A stretch of 64,000 bases of DNA from contig NZ_CP045929.1 in the NCBI RefSeq assembly GCF_009664835.1, positions 124,001-188,000 of the forward strand, read 5' to 3'. How positions within the stretch are numbered: position 1 is the first letter of the stretch; every line of letters starts with the position of its first letter. Position numbers and translations under genes: made by a program. Positions 37,701 through 44,922 of this stretch are shown one piece after another. The stretch comes from Allosaccharopolyspora coralli. Lineage in GTDB: Bacteria > Actinomycetota > Actinomycetes > Mycobacteriales > Pseudonocardiaceae. The notes under the pieces are model-generated. The model made no database searches. It was not told the DNA's origin and worked only from the letters and a program-made list of their open reading frames with translations.

Positions 37701-37884
37701 ACACGGGTTCTTGGCCGGCCTTCGGCCAGGTGACGATCGGATCTTCGGCGCGGACCGGCGCGACCGTGACCAGCCCTGCCAGCACGAGCGTCAACACCGC
37801 GAGCCCGGCGATCCACCAGTTCTCGCGGTGTGCGCGTCGGCGGCTCTCCGAGTGGTCGCCCGGTGTCGAGGAATCCTCTCCCAT
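34765..37884 (-). CDS. Emb-family arabinosyltransferase (second copy)
   Basis: A 1039-residue paralogue of the neighbouring gene with the same plan: N-terminal helix, periplasmic domain, multi-helix GT-C core with the catalytic pair in NMDDGWYLQMARN, and a C-terminal soluble domain with HHVFTP-like changes. Here the residue equal to EmbB Met306 is Met. I use ATG 37884 (MGEDSSTPGDHSES); the frame is open 13 codons further. The C-terminus ends in an acidic Glu/Asp/Ser/Pro tail. Together with the copy downstream it stands in the position of embC-embA-embB, next to ubiA instead of next to dprE2 as in mycobacteria. Confidence 0.9.
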   Translation of the reverse strand: MGEDSSTPGDHSESRRRAHRENWWIAGLAVLTLVLAGLVTVAPVRAEDPIVTWPKAGQEPVSTVMPLSPWRPLEFDATVPCSTLRAVDARGGGTALSTQPNGGPGLGISAQGGTARFWVSGQDVLVEPVRAGNCSYQVIADADGVRVLRDGSLQVSMPEMLPPQVAELATDAEGLPEAAGLAVELHTDNRYAHSPTPLKIALLAAHLLALGALLFVAWRRWRGSQSIRGLRRPRFGVPDALVVLISLAWVFLGPANMDDGWYLQMARNASESGYVGNFVYMFNVTENPFVLSQYLLQFWGELGGWSLWWMRLVPVGCALVTWALLRVLLASILGRSGGPWSVPWALLVAHLVWFLPYGLTLRPEPVIVMCAAATLVFTEAAFLRKSVGALAIAVVFAALAMTVSPSGIVAAAPLVLSLLWLVPWMRRQGWSARIAASALAAAAATVVVPVGFADATLADVVEATRVHRWYYLSFPWYEEFGHYQTLLNTAGWARRLPVLLTLAILVIVAIASGRDRMGRDPIRRLVVISAITTAIALALIALTPTKWVNHFHAVAAAPTVLLAAALLRSPLPRRAGPVITTVAVLLLVGAASLSFDGANWWIPFTDAGQRFGNHLDPDPATNNLAPHFGDLYLRNPLLWIGVAVLAWLWARWRRSSGKPAAINPDRAVIVAASIGSVLLMVALFVWAPIGQHPGWTVARGGVQTMFGDGCGIADDVSVQVPTAQQLGPPDRPPQRVGDFANERPVPVNTEPWGTSAPIWHDEQPDGTTTGTGSLTTGWYPLPAEGSHVTLPIAGAINGQEVRMEFARATPGGPEPEDSVVMGGDIRRPHDEWQQLAVPIPQPRPDLVRVVATDRITGVNTWFAVAEPKVTEARPISELTDGKVVFANHIAAGLWPCVNQVSIRHGLTDTPSIRMTTDEWLPPEWPDNISNLTWGGAWMQTSRAWVQTKLAAELAPGGPPRLPWGQVFAVRYLHPVDQYDLRVDHEVRSGLTGFPTLADNDYPVIERNPGYENNPPEEEAEGLESEADSGGSEPTPNSPG

Positions 37885-38097
37885 ATAAGTGTGATCTGCT
37901 GTGATCTCGTGACAGTTGACCACCTCGGGGTATCGATGCGATTACGATTCCCGTCCGTTCACGCTCTGTGTTTGAAGTGAAAATCAGGGTGGAATTCTCC
38001 GGCTTTTTCGAGTGACAACAGTCGGTGCAGGTAAACGCTCAGTGTTGCCTCGCCCTGGAAGCTGCAGCTCGGATAGACCACTGAATCTACGGAGCTG

Positions 38098-38103
38098 TAG
38101 ACT
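38098..38103 (+). promoter_or_regulatory. -10 element of the toxin-antitoxin operon, leaderless type
   Basis: TAGACT ends 7 bases before the antitoxin ATG; no ribosome binding site at a usable distance. It overlaps CTACGGAGCTGTAG (38087-38100), an inverted repeat that would suit autoregulation by the antitoxin. Confidence 0.5.
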
Positions 38104-38110
38104 GCATAGT

Positions 38111-38374
38111 ATGAGCACGACCGTACGTGTGAGTGATGAAACGCACGCGCGCCTGGCCGCTCTTGCGGACGAGACAGGCCAGCGCATCCACACGCTGGTG
38201 GAGAATGCAGTAGCGACCTATGAGGCCACAGTGTTCTGGGAGGCGTTCCACGCTGAGTACGACCGCCTCGCTGAGGACCCCGATCAGTGGTCCGAGATTC
38301 AGGCTGAGCGAACCGGCGAAGCTTCAACTCTGCCTGACCAGTTCACTCTGCCCGGCCAAGCGAGTGGGGCGTAG
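38111..38374 (+). CDS. Ribbon-helix-helix antitoxin of a MazEF-type pair
   Basis: An 87-residue protein. The N-terminal TTVRVSDETHARLAALADE is a ribbon-helix-helix DNA-binding strand and helix; the C-terminal half, acidic and probably disordered, would wrap around the toxin. Its stop is 3 bases before the MazF start. Start ATG 38111, probably on a leaderless message. Confidence 0.82.
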   Translation: MSTTVRVSDETHARLAALADETGQRIHTLVENAVATYEATVFWEAFHAEYDRLAEDPDQWSEIQAERTGEASTLPDQFTLPGQASGA

Positions 38375-38377
38375 CCG

Positions 38378-38710
38378 ATGGCCCAGCGTGGCGAGATATG
38401 GCTGGTTGACTTCGGTGAACCCATCGGCCACGAACAAGGCTATCGACCCGCACTCATCATCTCGGCCGATCAGCTCAATCGCAGCCGTGCCGAGTTGATC
38501 ATCGTTCTCCCCGTCACCTCGACACGCCGCCGCCTGCCGTCGCACATCGAGATCGAGCCGGACGAGTCCGGCCTGAACCACACCACCTACGCGAAAGCCG
38601 AAGACATCAAGTCGGTGTCCACCCGGCGACTCGTCCGGCGACTCGGCTCGGCGCCGATCGATCGGGTCCATCGAGCCGAACACGCACTTCGACTGCTCCT
38701 CGGGCTCTGA
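38378..38710 (+). CDS. MazF/PemK-family endoribonuclease toxin
   Basis: A 110-residue toxin of the MazF fold: RGEIWLVDFGEPIGHEQGYR with the conserved catalytic Arg, RPALIISAD, and the TSTRRR segment followed by HIEIEPDESGL. MazF enzymes cut RNA at short sequences. Both genes of the pair are intact, so the module is probably functional. It lies where mycobacteria carry aftA, between emb and dprE2. Confidence 0.88.
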   Translation: MAQRGEIWLVDFGEPIGHEQGYRPALIISADQLNRSRAELIIVLPVTSTRRRLPSHIEIEPDESGLNHTTYAKAEDIKSVSTRRLVRRLGSAPIDRVHRAEHALRLLLGL

Positions 38711-38739
38711 TCGGAGCACGCAGACGACGGAGGAGGCGG

Positions 38740-39004
38740 ATGCGGCCTGTTGATCTGGCGCGTGAGCACGGCCTGTCCTCCCAGGCGGTCCGCAACTACG
38801 AGTACGCCGGAATCCTCCCGCCTGCCGATCGGACCGACACCGGCTACCGGATCTACACCGACGCGCACGCGCGAGCGTTGCGCGCGTTCCTCGCGCTCGT
38901 ACCCGGTCACGGCCATGCGACGGCGACCGTCGTGCACGCTCGATGCGCAGGCTCGCGGCATGCTGACCGGAGCTGCGCTGCTGGAGCGCTACCTGCACGC
39001 CTGA
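38740..39004 (+). pseudogene. Internally deleted MerR-family regulator
   Basis: From ATG 38740 the frame reads a MerR helix-turn-helix (MRPVDLAREHGLSSQAVRNY, then AGILPPADRTDTGYRIYT) and LRAFLALVPGHGHATAT. The frame then turns to nonsense, while the sequence ending at 39004 in another frame reads LDAQARGMLTGAALLERYLHA, which looks like the C-terminus of the same long family (about 240 residues). So the first 60 and last 20 residues survive with a deletion of perhaps 140-160 residues and a frameshift between them. The family comparison is from memory. It could still make a short DNA-binding peptide of 91 residues. Confidence 0.6.
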
Positions 39005-39126
39005 CATGCGTTTGAGGGTCCCGACGATCGGGCTGGGGCGAACCAGCGTTCGATCGCTCGAAAGCCTCACCGGTTCGTTCAATGAGATCATCGAAGGTGG
39101 TCAGAGTGGTGCGACGAGGAGAACTC

Positions 39127-39633
39127 ATGAACGCCGAAGGAATCAGCGAGCACATCCACCGCCTCGGTGCGGTCCGCACGCTCCAGAGCCCGGGGACGGT
39201 CTTCTTCATCTACGACGCCGTGGGCGACCTGCCCGACGAGCGGCTGTTCCCGTTCGCCACGCTCGTCACCGACAACAGCAACGACACCGTCTCGGACCTG
39301 GACGAACCCGGAACCTTCCGAATCAACGTCGGACTCACCAAGTCCGAGTACCGGGAACGTTTCGGCACGCCCCCGACCCGGCGCGACGAGCACGGCGTCC
39401 TGGACGCCGGTGTCGACTACGCGGCGCGGGACGAGGTCCTGCCGCACCCGCACTACGCCTCGCACAACTGGGTCTGTGTGGTGAACCCTGCCAAAAGGAC
39501 GTCCGACGACGTTCACGCGATGCTCGAACGGGCACACGCTTTCGCCGCCCGAAAGTACGACAACCACCGCGCCCGCGAGCACACCCGCGTGCAAGCGGCC
39601 GGAGACGTGCCAGAGTCGTCCACTTCGGACTGA
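39127..39633 (+). CDS. DUF6194-like protein
   Basis: A 168-residue cytosolic protein that resembles the DUF6194 family: GTVFFIYDAVGDLPDERLFP near the N-terminus, ATLVTDNSNDTVSDLDEPG, FRINVGLTKSEYRERFG, and HPHYASHNWVCVVNP. It is conserved in actinobacteria, no function is known to me, and no motif tells of catalysis. ATG 39127 has GAGGAGAA just upstream. It stands alone between two toxin-antitoxin remnants. Confidence 0.72.
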   Translation: MNAEGISEHIHRLGAVRTLQSPGTVFFIYDAVGDLPDERLFPFATLVTDNSNDTVSDLDEPGTFRINVGLTKSEYRERFGTPPTRRDEHGVLDAGVDYAARDEVLPHPHYASHNWVCVVNPAKRTSDDVHAMLERAHAFAARKYDNHRAREHTRVQAAGDVPESSTSD

Positions 39634-39902
39634 GTGGGAAGCTGTCTGTGGTCTGCGGTGGTGCTCACCTACCGGTCACCCTGCCCGGGCCGAGCACGCA
39701 AGACCATGCCCTGACGGACATCAGAACAAGATCCCGGACTAAGAGGATACGCGAGTTGATCCGGGCTGCTGGCTCCGTGGAGAGGAAGAACGCGCGGTGG
39801 CCGGTAGGCGTAGGCCGAGGGAAAATCGTTGACGCAGTGCCTGATCGCTGCCCTCCGAAGTGCCCCGGGGAAGGACAGCGCTCACTGATGGGAGGTGCGT
39901 CC

Positions 39903-40145
39903 TTGAAGATCATGTCGTACTCGGAGTCGCGTGCGCGGTATGCCGAGACACTGGCCTGCGTCACGGACGACCGTGAGGAAGTGATCATCACTCGGGTTGG
40001 TCACGAACCCGTCGTGATGGTCCCGCTCGACGACTACGAATCGTTGAAAGAGACGGCGTATCTGCTTCGGAGTCCGGAGAACGCGCGCCGACTGTGGGGT
40101 GCCATCGAGAGGCTCGAGCGTGGTGCGGGCGGGGCTGACGGGTGA
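39903..40145 (+). CDS. YefM/Phd-type antitoxin
   Basis: An 80-residue antitoxin: SYSESRARYAETLACVTDDR, IITRVGHEPVVMVPLDDYESLKETAYLLRS is the complete Phd/YefM pattern. GGGAGGTGCG lies 8 bases before TTG 39903, which argues for the TTG start instead of ATG 39912. The toxin that should follow is decayed (next entry), so this is an orphan antitoxin. The 269 bases upstream hold nothing I recognise. Confidence 0.85.
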   Translation: MKIMSYSESRARYAETLACVTDDREEVIITRVGHEPVVMVPLDDYESLKETAYLLRSPENARRLWGAIERLERGAGGADG

Positions 40146-40202
40146 AAGCTCACGCGGGATCGGCGCGCGTGGAACGACTACGTCTGATGGCGGACCGACG
40201 GC
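40142..40202 (+). pseudogene. Relic of a YoeB toxin
   Basis: GTG 40142 overlaps the antitoxin stop as in intact yefM-yoeB pairs, but the frame is lost within three codons. If one A is dropped from 40145-40147 the sequence reads VKLTRDRRAWNDYV, then a stop in place of Trp, then WRTD: the start of a YoeB toxin (AWxDYxxW). A terminator follows at once, so only some 20 codons remain. Family pattern from memory. Confidence 0.6.
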
Positions 40203-40212
40203 TGAACGCCGA

Positions 40213-40243
40213 AAGGGCCGCCGGAACGGATCCGGCGGCCCTT
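40213..40243. terminator. Strong hairpin between yefM and dprE2
   Basis: AAGGGCCGCCGGA and its exact complement form a 13-base stem around ACGGA. It lies 14 bases after the dprE2 stop on the minus strand, with CTTTCGG beyond, and may also end the yefM transcript. Confidence 0.85.
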
Positions 40244-40256
40244 CGAGTGTCGCGTG

Positions 40257-41018
40257 TCAGAACGACAGGCGGCGGAAGATGACGCGCGGGAGGTGGCGCA
40301 GCACCGTCATCACCCAGCGCATCTGGCCGGGGACCCACACCTGCTCCTTGCCCTTGTTGACCGCGCCGACGATGGCCTCGGCCACCTGCTCCGGCGTCTG
40401 TGCCATCGGCGCAGGCTTCAGACCCTCGGTGAGCTTGGTCTTCACGAAGTTCGGGCGCACGACGGTGACCTTCACGCCGGAGTCCGCGAGCGCGTAGGTC
40501 AGGCCGCTGTAGAACACGTCCAGACCGGCCTTCGACGAGCCGTAGACGAAGTTCGTGCGCCGCGCGCGCTCACCGGCCGGGGACGACATGGCGACGATGT
40601 GGCCGTGGCCCTGCTTGCGCAGTTTCTCGGCGATCAGCACGCCCAGCGTCACGGGCGCGGTGTAGTTGACGTCGGCGACGAGCTGGGCGGCGTCCGGGTC
40701 GGTCCAGCTCTTCTCGTTGTCGAGCTGCACGCCGAAAGCCACCATCGTGACGTCGATGTCGCCGTCGGCGAACGCCTTGTCGATGACCTCGCGGTGCGTC
40801 TCCGGCTTACGGGCCTCGAACGGGATGACGGTCACCGTGCTGCCGGTCTGCTGCAGCCGCTCCGAGGCGGCCTCCGCGAGGTCCGCTTCCTCGGGACGTA
40901 CCGCGAGCACGATCCGCAGCGGACGCTGCTCCGCGTAGCGGTGCGCCGTCGCCAGCGCGATGTCGGACGTGCCGCCGAGAATGAACAGGGACTGCGGATT
41001 TCCCACCGCGTCGATCAT
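40257..41018 (-). CDS. dprE2: Decaprenylphospho-beta-D-erythro-pentofuranosid-2-ulose 2-reductase
   Basis: Short-chain dehydrogenase/reductase of 253 residues that reduces the 2-keto intermediate to decaprenyl-phosphoryl-arabinose with NADH (EC 1.1.1.333). The cofactor motif is LFILGGTSDIALATAHRYAE, and the catalytic Tyr-Lys pair is in FVYGSSKAGLD, with the Ser in VAMSSPAGE. I use ATG 41018 (MIDAVGNPQSLF); the longer frame upstream is the spacer to dprE1. It lies downstream of the two dprE1 genes on the same strand, as in mycobacteria (Rv3790-Rv3791). Confidence 0.94.
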   Translation of the reverse strand: MIDAVGNPQSLFILGGTSDIALATAHRYAEQRPLRIVLAVRPEEADLAEAASERLQQTGSTVTVIPFEARKPETHREVIDKAFADGDIDVTMVAFGVQLDNEKSWTDPDAAQLVADVNYTAPVTLGVLIAEKLRKQGHGHIVAMSSPAGERARRTNFVYGSSKAGLDVFYSGLTYALADSGVKVTVVRPNFVKTKLTEGLKPAPMAQTPEQVAEAIVGAVNKGKEQVWVPGQMRWVMTVLRHLPRVIFRRLSF

Positions 41019-41082
41019 AGAGCCAACCTTCGAGTCGTGTCGGATTTCGCGAGTCGTTGTCGGAAGCGAACGTCGGACGTGG

Positions 41083-42453
41083 TCACAGACCGAGCCTGCG
41101 GGCGAGGTCGGAACGGAAGACGCCTTCGGGGTCGACCGACTCACGGATCTTGCGCCACTCGTTCAGCCGGGGATACATCTCCGCGACCGCTTCCGGATCC
41201 ATCCGGGAGTCCTTCGCGAAGTACATCCGGCCGCCCGCCGCGAGCACCATCTCGTCCAGCTCGGCGCAGAACCGGTGCAGTCCCTTGGTGATCGGGAAGT
41301 CCACTGTGACCGTCCACCCGGGCATCGCGAACGACAACGGAGCCGGGTTGCTCTCGCCCATCCGCTTGAGCACGTTGAGAAACGTGACGTGGGGGGAATG
41401 AGCGATCTTGCGGACCAGCTCGCGCAGCTCCGGTTCCTTGTCGAACGGCAACAGCAACTGGTACTGCAGGAAGCCCTTCGACCCGTAAGCCCGGTTCCAC
41501 TCACCGAACATGTCGAGCGGGTGGTAGAAGGCCGTGAGGTTCTGGATCTGTCCTCGGCCCTGCTTCGGCGCCTTGCGGAACCAGACCTCGCCGAGCGCGC
41601 CGAACGTGAACTTGTTCGCCAGCCCGTTCGGGAAGACGTCCGGGAACGTCATCAGCTGCGGTGCGTCGAATTTCAACGGGTCGCGGCGCAGCTTCTTCGG
41701 CAGCTCGTCCACCTTCGCCAGCGAGCCGCGTGAGAACACCGCACGGCCCAGCTTCGGCCCGGTGGAGATCGCGTCGAACCACGCCATCGAGTAGTCGTAG
41801 TGCATGTCCGAGCCGTTGCCGAACAGCTCGAGCGTCTCGTCCAGATCGGCCGTGCGGTCGTTGTCGACCACGAAGTAGGCCGACTCGGTGCGCTTCATCC
41901 GGACCTTCGCACGCACGACGATGCCGGTCAGCCCCATGCCGCCGACCGTCGCCCAGAACAGCTCCGCACCTTCGCCTTCCGGGGTGAGGGTGCGGACCTC
42001 GCCGTCGGCGGTGAGCAGGTCCAGCGAGACCACGTGGTTGCCGAAGCTGCCGTGCGAGTGGTGGTTCTTGCCGTGGATGTCGGAGCCGATCGCCCCGCCC
42101 ACGGTCACCTGCCGCGTCCCCGGCAGCACCGGCACCCACAGGCCCAGCGGCAGGGCGGCGCGCATCAGCGCGTCGAGGCTCACGCCTGCGTCGACGTCGA
42201 CGAGCGCGTTGTCCGCGTCGATCGAATAGATCTGGCGCAGCGCGGTCATGTCGATGACGGTGCCGCCCGCGTTCTGCGACGGGTCACCGTAGCTGCGACC
42301 GAGACCGCGAGCGATGACGCCGCGTTCGCCGGCGGTACGGACCTCGTGGGCCAGCGTGGGCAGGTCGCAGGTGCTCACGACGCGGGCCCGGCTCGGGGCG
42401 GTGCGCCCCCACCCGGTCAGCGTCCGCGTTTCTTCGCGCGGTTGAGCCGTCAC
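41083..42453 (-). CDS. dprE1: Decaprenylphosphoryl-beta-D-ribose oxidase, copy A
   Basis: FAD oxidase of 456 residues that oxidises decaprenyl-phosphoryl-ribose at C2 (EC 1.1.98.3). The N-terminal FAD domain has [15 protein letters not shown] and [14 protein letters not shown]; the active-site Lys is in MYFAKDSR near the C-terminus. In [10 protein letters not shown] a Thr (residue 383, codon 41305-41307) stands where M. tuberculosis has Cys387, the residue attacked by benzothiazinones. The GTG start at 42453 overlaps the stop of copy B (GTGA). The two copies share perhaps half of their residues, so the duplication is old. Confidence 0.93.
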   Translation of the reverse strand: MTAQPREETRTLTGWGRTAPSRARVVSTCDLPTLAHEVRTAGERGVIARGLGRSYGDPSQNAGGTVIDMTALRQIYSIDADNALVDVDAGVSLDALMRAALPLGLWVPVLPGTRQVTVGGAIGSDIHGKNHHSHGSFGNHVVSLDLLTADGEVRTLTPEGEGAELFWATVGGMGLTGIVVRAKVRMKRTESAYFVVDNDRTADLDETLELFGNGSDMHYDYSMAWFDAISTGPKLGRAVFSRGSLAKVDELPKKLRRDPLKFDAPQLMTFPDVFPNGLANKFTFGALGEVWFRKAPKQGRGQIQNLTAFYHPLDMFGEWNRAYGSKGFLQYQLLLPFDKEPELRELVRKIAHSPHVTFLNVLKRMGESNPAPLSFAMPGWTVTVDFPITKGLHRFCAELDEMVLAAGGRMYFAKDSRMDPEAVAEMYPRLNEWRKIRESVDPEGVFRSDLARRLGL

Positions 42454-43811
42454 AGTTCGAGCCTCCGGGACAGGTCGGAATGGAACACGCCGTTCGGGTC
42501 GTACTTCGCGCGCAACGCCCGCCACTCGCTCATGCGCGGATAGCCCGCGTGCAGGGTGGCGGCCGACGTGCGCGACTCCTTCGCCAGGTACAGGCGGCCA
42601 CCGGCCTCCAGCACCATGTCGTCGAGTTCGTTGCACAGCTTGTTCAGGCCGGGACGCACCGGCAGATCCACGGCAAGCGTCCAGCCCGGCGTCGGGAAGG
42701 ACAGCACCCCGTCGTTGCCCGCGCCGAAACGTTTCAACACGTTCAACGCCGAGACGTGGCCGGAGGCGGAGATCGTGCGCATCATCCGGCGGAAGACGTC
42801 CTCCTGCCCGAACGGCACCATGAACTGGTACTGCAGGAACCCCGCAGGCCCGTACAACCGGTTCCACTCGGCCGCGATGTCCAGCGGGTTGAAGAACTGC
42901 GTGATGTTCTGCACCGAACCGAACCGGGTCGGTGACTTGCGCCACCACACCTCGTTGAACATCCGGGCCGTGAGGTTGTTGAGCATCCCGTTAGGGAAGA
43001 CCGGCGGCACCGTCGCCAGCTGCGGTGCGGCGAAGTGGAACGGGTCCTTGCGCAACTTCGGCGGCAGGTCGTCGTAGGTGGCCGACCAGCCGCGCGTGAG
43101 GGTGCCGCGCCCGAGCTTGTCGCCGCCGATCACCGAGTCGAACCACGCGACCGAGTACGTGTACTGCTCGTCGTTGCTGTGCAGCCTGGCCATCAGCTCG
43201 TCGAGGTTGTGCACCTGTTCGGTGTCGACGAGGAAGTAGGCGGACTCGACGCGCTTGAGCCGGATCGTGGCACGCAGCACGATGCCGACCAGGCCCATAC
43301 CGCCGACGACGGCCCAGAACAGCTCCGCGTGCTCGCCGTCCGGGCTCGCCGTGCGGATCTCGCCGTCGGCGCCGAGCACGTCCATCGACAGCACGTGGTT
43401 GCCGAAGCTGCCCTCGCTGTGGTGGTTCTTGCCGTGCACGTCGGCGGCGATCGCGCCGCCGACCGTCACCTGCCGGGTACCGGGCATCACCGGGATCCAC
43501 AACCCGTGCGGGATGACCGCGCGCACCAGGTCGTCGATGGAGACACCCGCGTCGACGTCGACGGTCGCGTCCGAGACGTCCACGTCGTGGATGCGGTGCA
43601 GGGCGGTCATGTCCAGCACGAGGCCGCCGGCATTCTGCGACGGGTCCCCGTAGCTGCGGCCGAGACCACGGGCGATGACGCCGCGCTCACCGGACTCCCG
43701 CACGGCCTTGGCCAGCGCGTCCACGTCCGGGCTGTGCACCACGCGGGCCGTGGTCGGCGCAGTGCGACCCCACCCGGTCAGGGTGCGGCGTTCGTCCTGT
43801 AACGATTCCAC
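42450..43811 (-). CDS. dprE1: Decaprenylphosphoryl-beta-D-ribose oxidase, copy B
   Basis: A 453-residue paralogue of copy A and by eye closer to mycobacterial DprE1 ([36 protein letters not shown]). It has the FAD domain with [15 protein letters not shown] and [14 protein letters not shown] and the active-site Lys. At the Cys387 position it has Ala (residue 380, codon 42672-42674, [10 protein letters not shown]). Start GTG 43811 ([15 protein letters not shown]); the longer frame upstream is probably not translated. It is the first gene of the leftward dprE1-dprE1-dprE2 operon and is divergent from gtrA across 198 bases. Confidence 0.92.
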   Translation of the reverse strand: MESLQDERRTLTGWGRTAPTTARVVHSPDVDALAKAVRESGERGVIARGLGRSYGDPSQNAGGLVLDMTALHRIHDVDVSDATVDVDAGVSIDDLVRAVIPHGLWIPVMPGTRQVTVGGAIAADVHGKNHHSEGSFGNHVLSMDVLGADGEIRTASPDGEHAELFWAVVGGMGLVGIVLRATIRLKRVESAYFLVDTEQVHNLDELMARLHSNDEQYTYSVAWFDSVIGGDKLGRGTLTRGWSATYDDLPPKLRKDPFHFAAPQLATVPPVFPNGMLNNLTARMFNEVWWRKSPTRFGSVQNITQFFNPLDIAAEWNRLYGPAGFLQYQFMVPFGQEDVFRRMMRTISASGHVSALNVLKRFGAGNDGVLSFPTPGWTLAVDLPVRPGLNKLCNELDDMVLEAGGRLYLAKESRTSAATLHAGYPRMSEWRALRAKYDPNGVFHSDLSRRLEL

Positions 43812-44009
43812 CCAGCCGAGTCTATCGACGCGCCGGGCCACCGAAGCGCCGGGTTCGCGTGGCCGACACGGCCGTGGCGGACGTCCTCGATACACTCGGG
43901 TCAGCCCGTCTGTGCGGGCCGTGACGGCCGAGGTGCACTCGCCCGCACGACGGTGCAGGCGAGCGCCTCCCCGTACCCGACCCGCAGCAAACGCACTCCG
44001 AGGTGAACA

Positions 44010-44450
44010 GTGGCAGTGGCCTCACCCGACGCCGAGTCAGCGACCGCACCGAAGCGCAGCCTCGTCACCCAACTCGTGCGCTTCATCGCCATCGGCGGGA
44101 TCTGCGCGGTGATCGACTTCGGCACCTATTCGCTGTTGCTCGGGCTCGCCGGCTGGCCGGTGTGGCTGTCCAAGTCGATCAGCTTCATCCTCGGCACCAC
44201 GACCTCGTACTTCATCAACCGGCGGTTCACCTTCAACGGCGCCAACACGGGCAACACGAAGGCGAAGGCCGCCGGGTTCGCGATCATCTACACGACCACG
44301 TTCTTCGTGAACGTCGGTACCAACCAGCTGCTCGTGGTGCTGCTGAACGCCAACGAGGCGTGGCACTACACCGCGATCTGGGTCGTCGCCCAGGGCCTCG
44401 GCACGATGATCAATTTCGTGATGCTCAAGTGGGTCGTCTTCCGCGACTGA
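44010..44450 (+). CDS. GtrA-family membrane protein
   Basis: A 146-residue protein with four hydrophobic helices (LVRFIAIGGICAVIDFGTYS is the first) and the family pattern SFILGTTTSYFINRRFTF. The M. tuberculosis counterpart Rv3789 next to dprE1 was proposed to move decaprenyl-phosphoryl-arabinose across the membrane or to recruit AftA; neither is settled. GTG 44010 follows GAGGTGAACA. Adjacent to dprE1, so a role with the arabinose donor is likely. Confidence 0.88.
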   Translation: MAVASPDAESATAPKRSLVTQLVRFIAIGGICAVIDFGTYSLLLGLAGWPVWLSKSISFILGTTTSYFINRRFTFNGANTGNTKAKAAGFAIIYTTTFFVNVGTNQLLVVLLNANEAWHYTAIWVVAQGLGTMINFVMLKWVVFRD

Positions 44451-44549
44451 AGGTTCGCGACTGCGCCCGAGTTCCCCGTCCGGGTCGCCGTCGGGCACCC
44501 GGCAGCCGTTCCTCGCGGAATCCTGCAGCTCGATCCGGGCGCCCACTCG

Positions 44550-44816
44550 TCAGTTGCTGAATCCGGTGCCGCGGGTCGGGGCGCCGTAGGCGTTGGCGTC
44601 GGAGCGGGTCGACTCGATGTGCGCGGTCGCGACCTGCGCGAAGTTCACCGCGAAGACCGTGCCGTCGGCCGTGGCCAGTGCCACCGGTTCACCGGAACTC
44701 ATCAGGGACGGCAACCGGTCGGTCAGCCGCGCCGCCTCCTCGGCGCTGAGAGCGACGTGCAGCGGCTGCGGAGCCCCGGCGAGATGCAGGACGAGTGCGG
44801 GTTTCTTGTCTGCCAT
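44550..44816 (-). CDS. Small protein of unknown function
   Basis: An 88-residue cytosolic protein (start ATG 44816, MADKKPALVLHLAG) with a compact beta-rich pattern: PLHVALSAEEAARLTDRLP, PVALATADGTVFAVNFAQVATAHIE. The C-terminal 20 residues look disordered. The frame and codon use fit a real gene, and it lies 107 bases downstream of the third emb gene on the same strand. I do not recognise the family; the strand pattern resembles small nucleic-acid-interacting or regulatory proteins, without proof. Confidence 0.6.
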   Translation of the reverse strand: MADKKPALVLHLAGAPQPLHVALSAEEAARLTDRLPSLMSSGEPVALATADGTVFAVNFAQVATAHIESTRSDANAYGAPTRGTGFSN

Positions 44817-44922
44817 ACGGATCAGCGCACCACGCCCCGGCGTCCGCGACCACCCCGGTTCGCCCTGAGCTGAGCCGCCCACCGGCACGTTCGCTCACGG
44901 CGGACGTGCCGGCGGGCCGGGC

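Noticed and set aside
38750-39004. The alternative frame over the MerR relic as a separate gene
   Set aside because: Only its last 20 codons resemble a protein; the rest is Arg/Ser/Thr-rich out-of-frame sequence.
42454-42948. A 165-codon N-terminal extension of DprE1 copy A
   Set aside because: It runs through the coding sequence of copy B in another frame; the GTG in the GTGA overlap at 42453 gives the family start.
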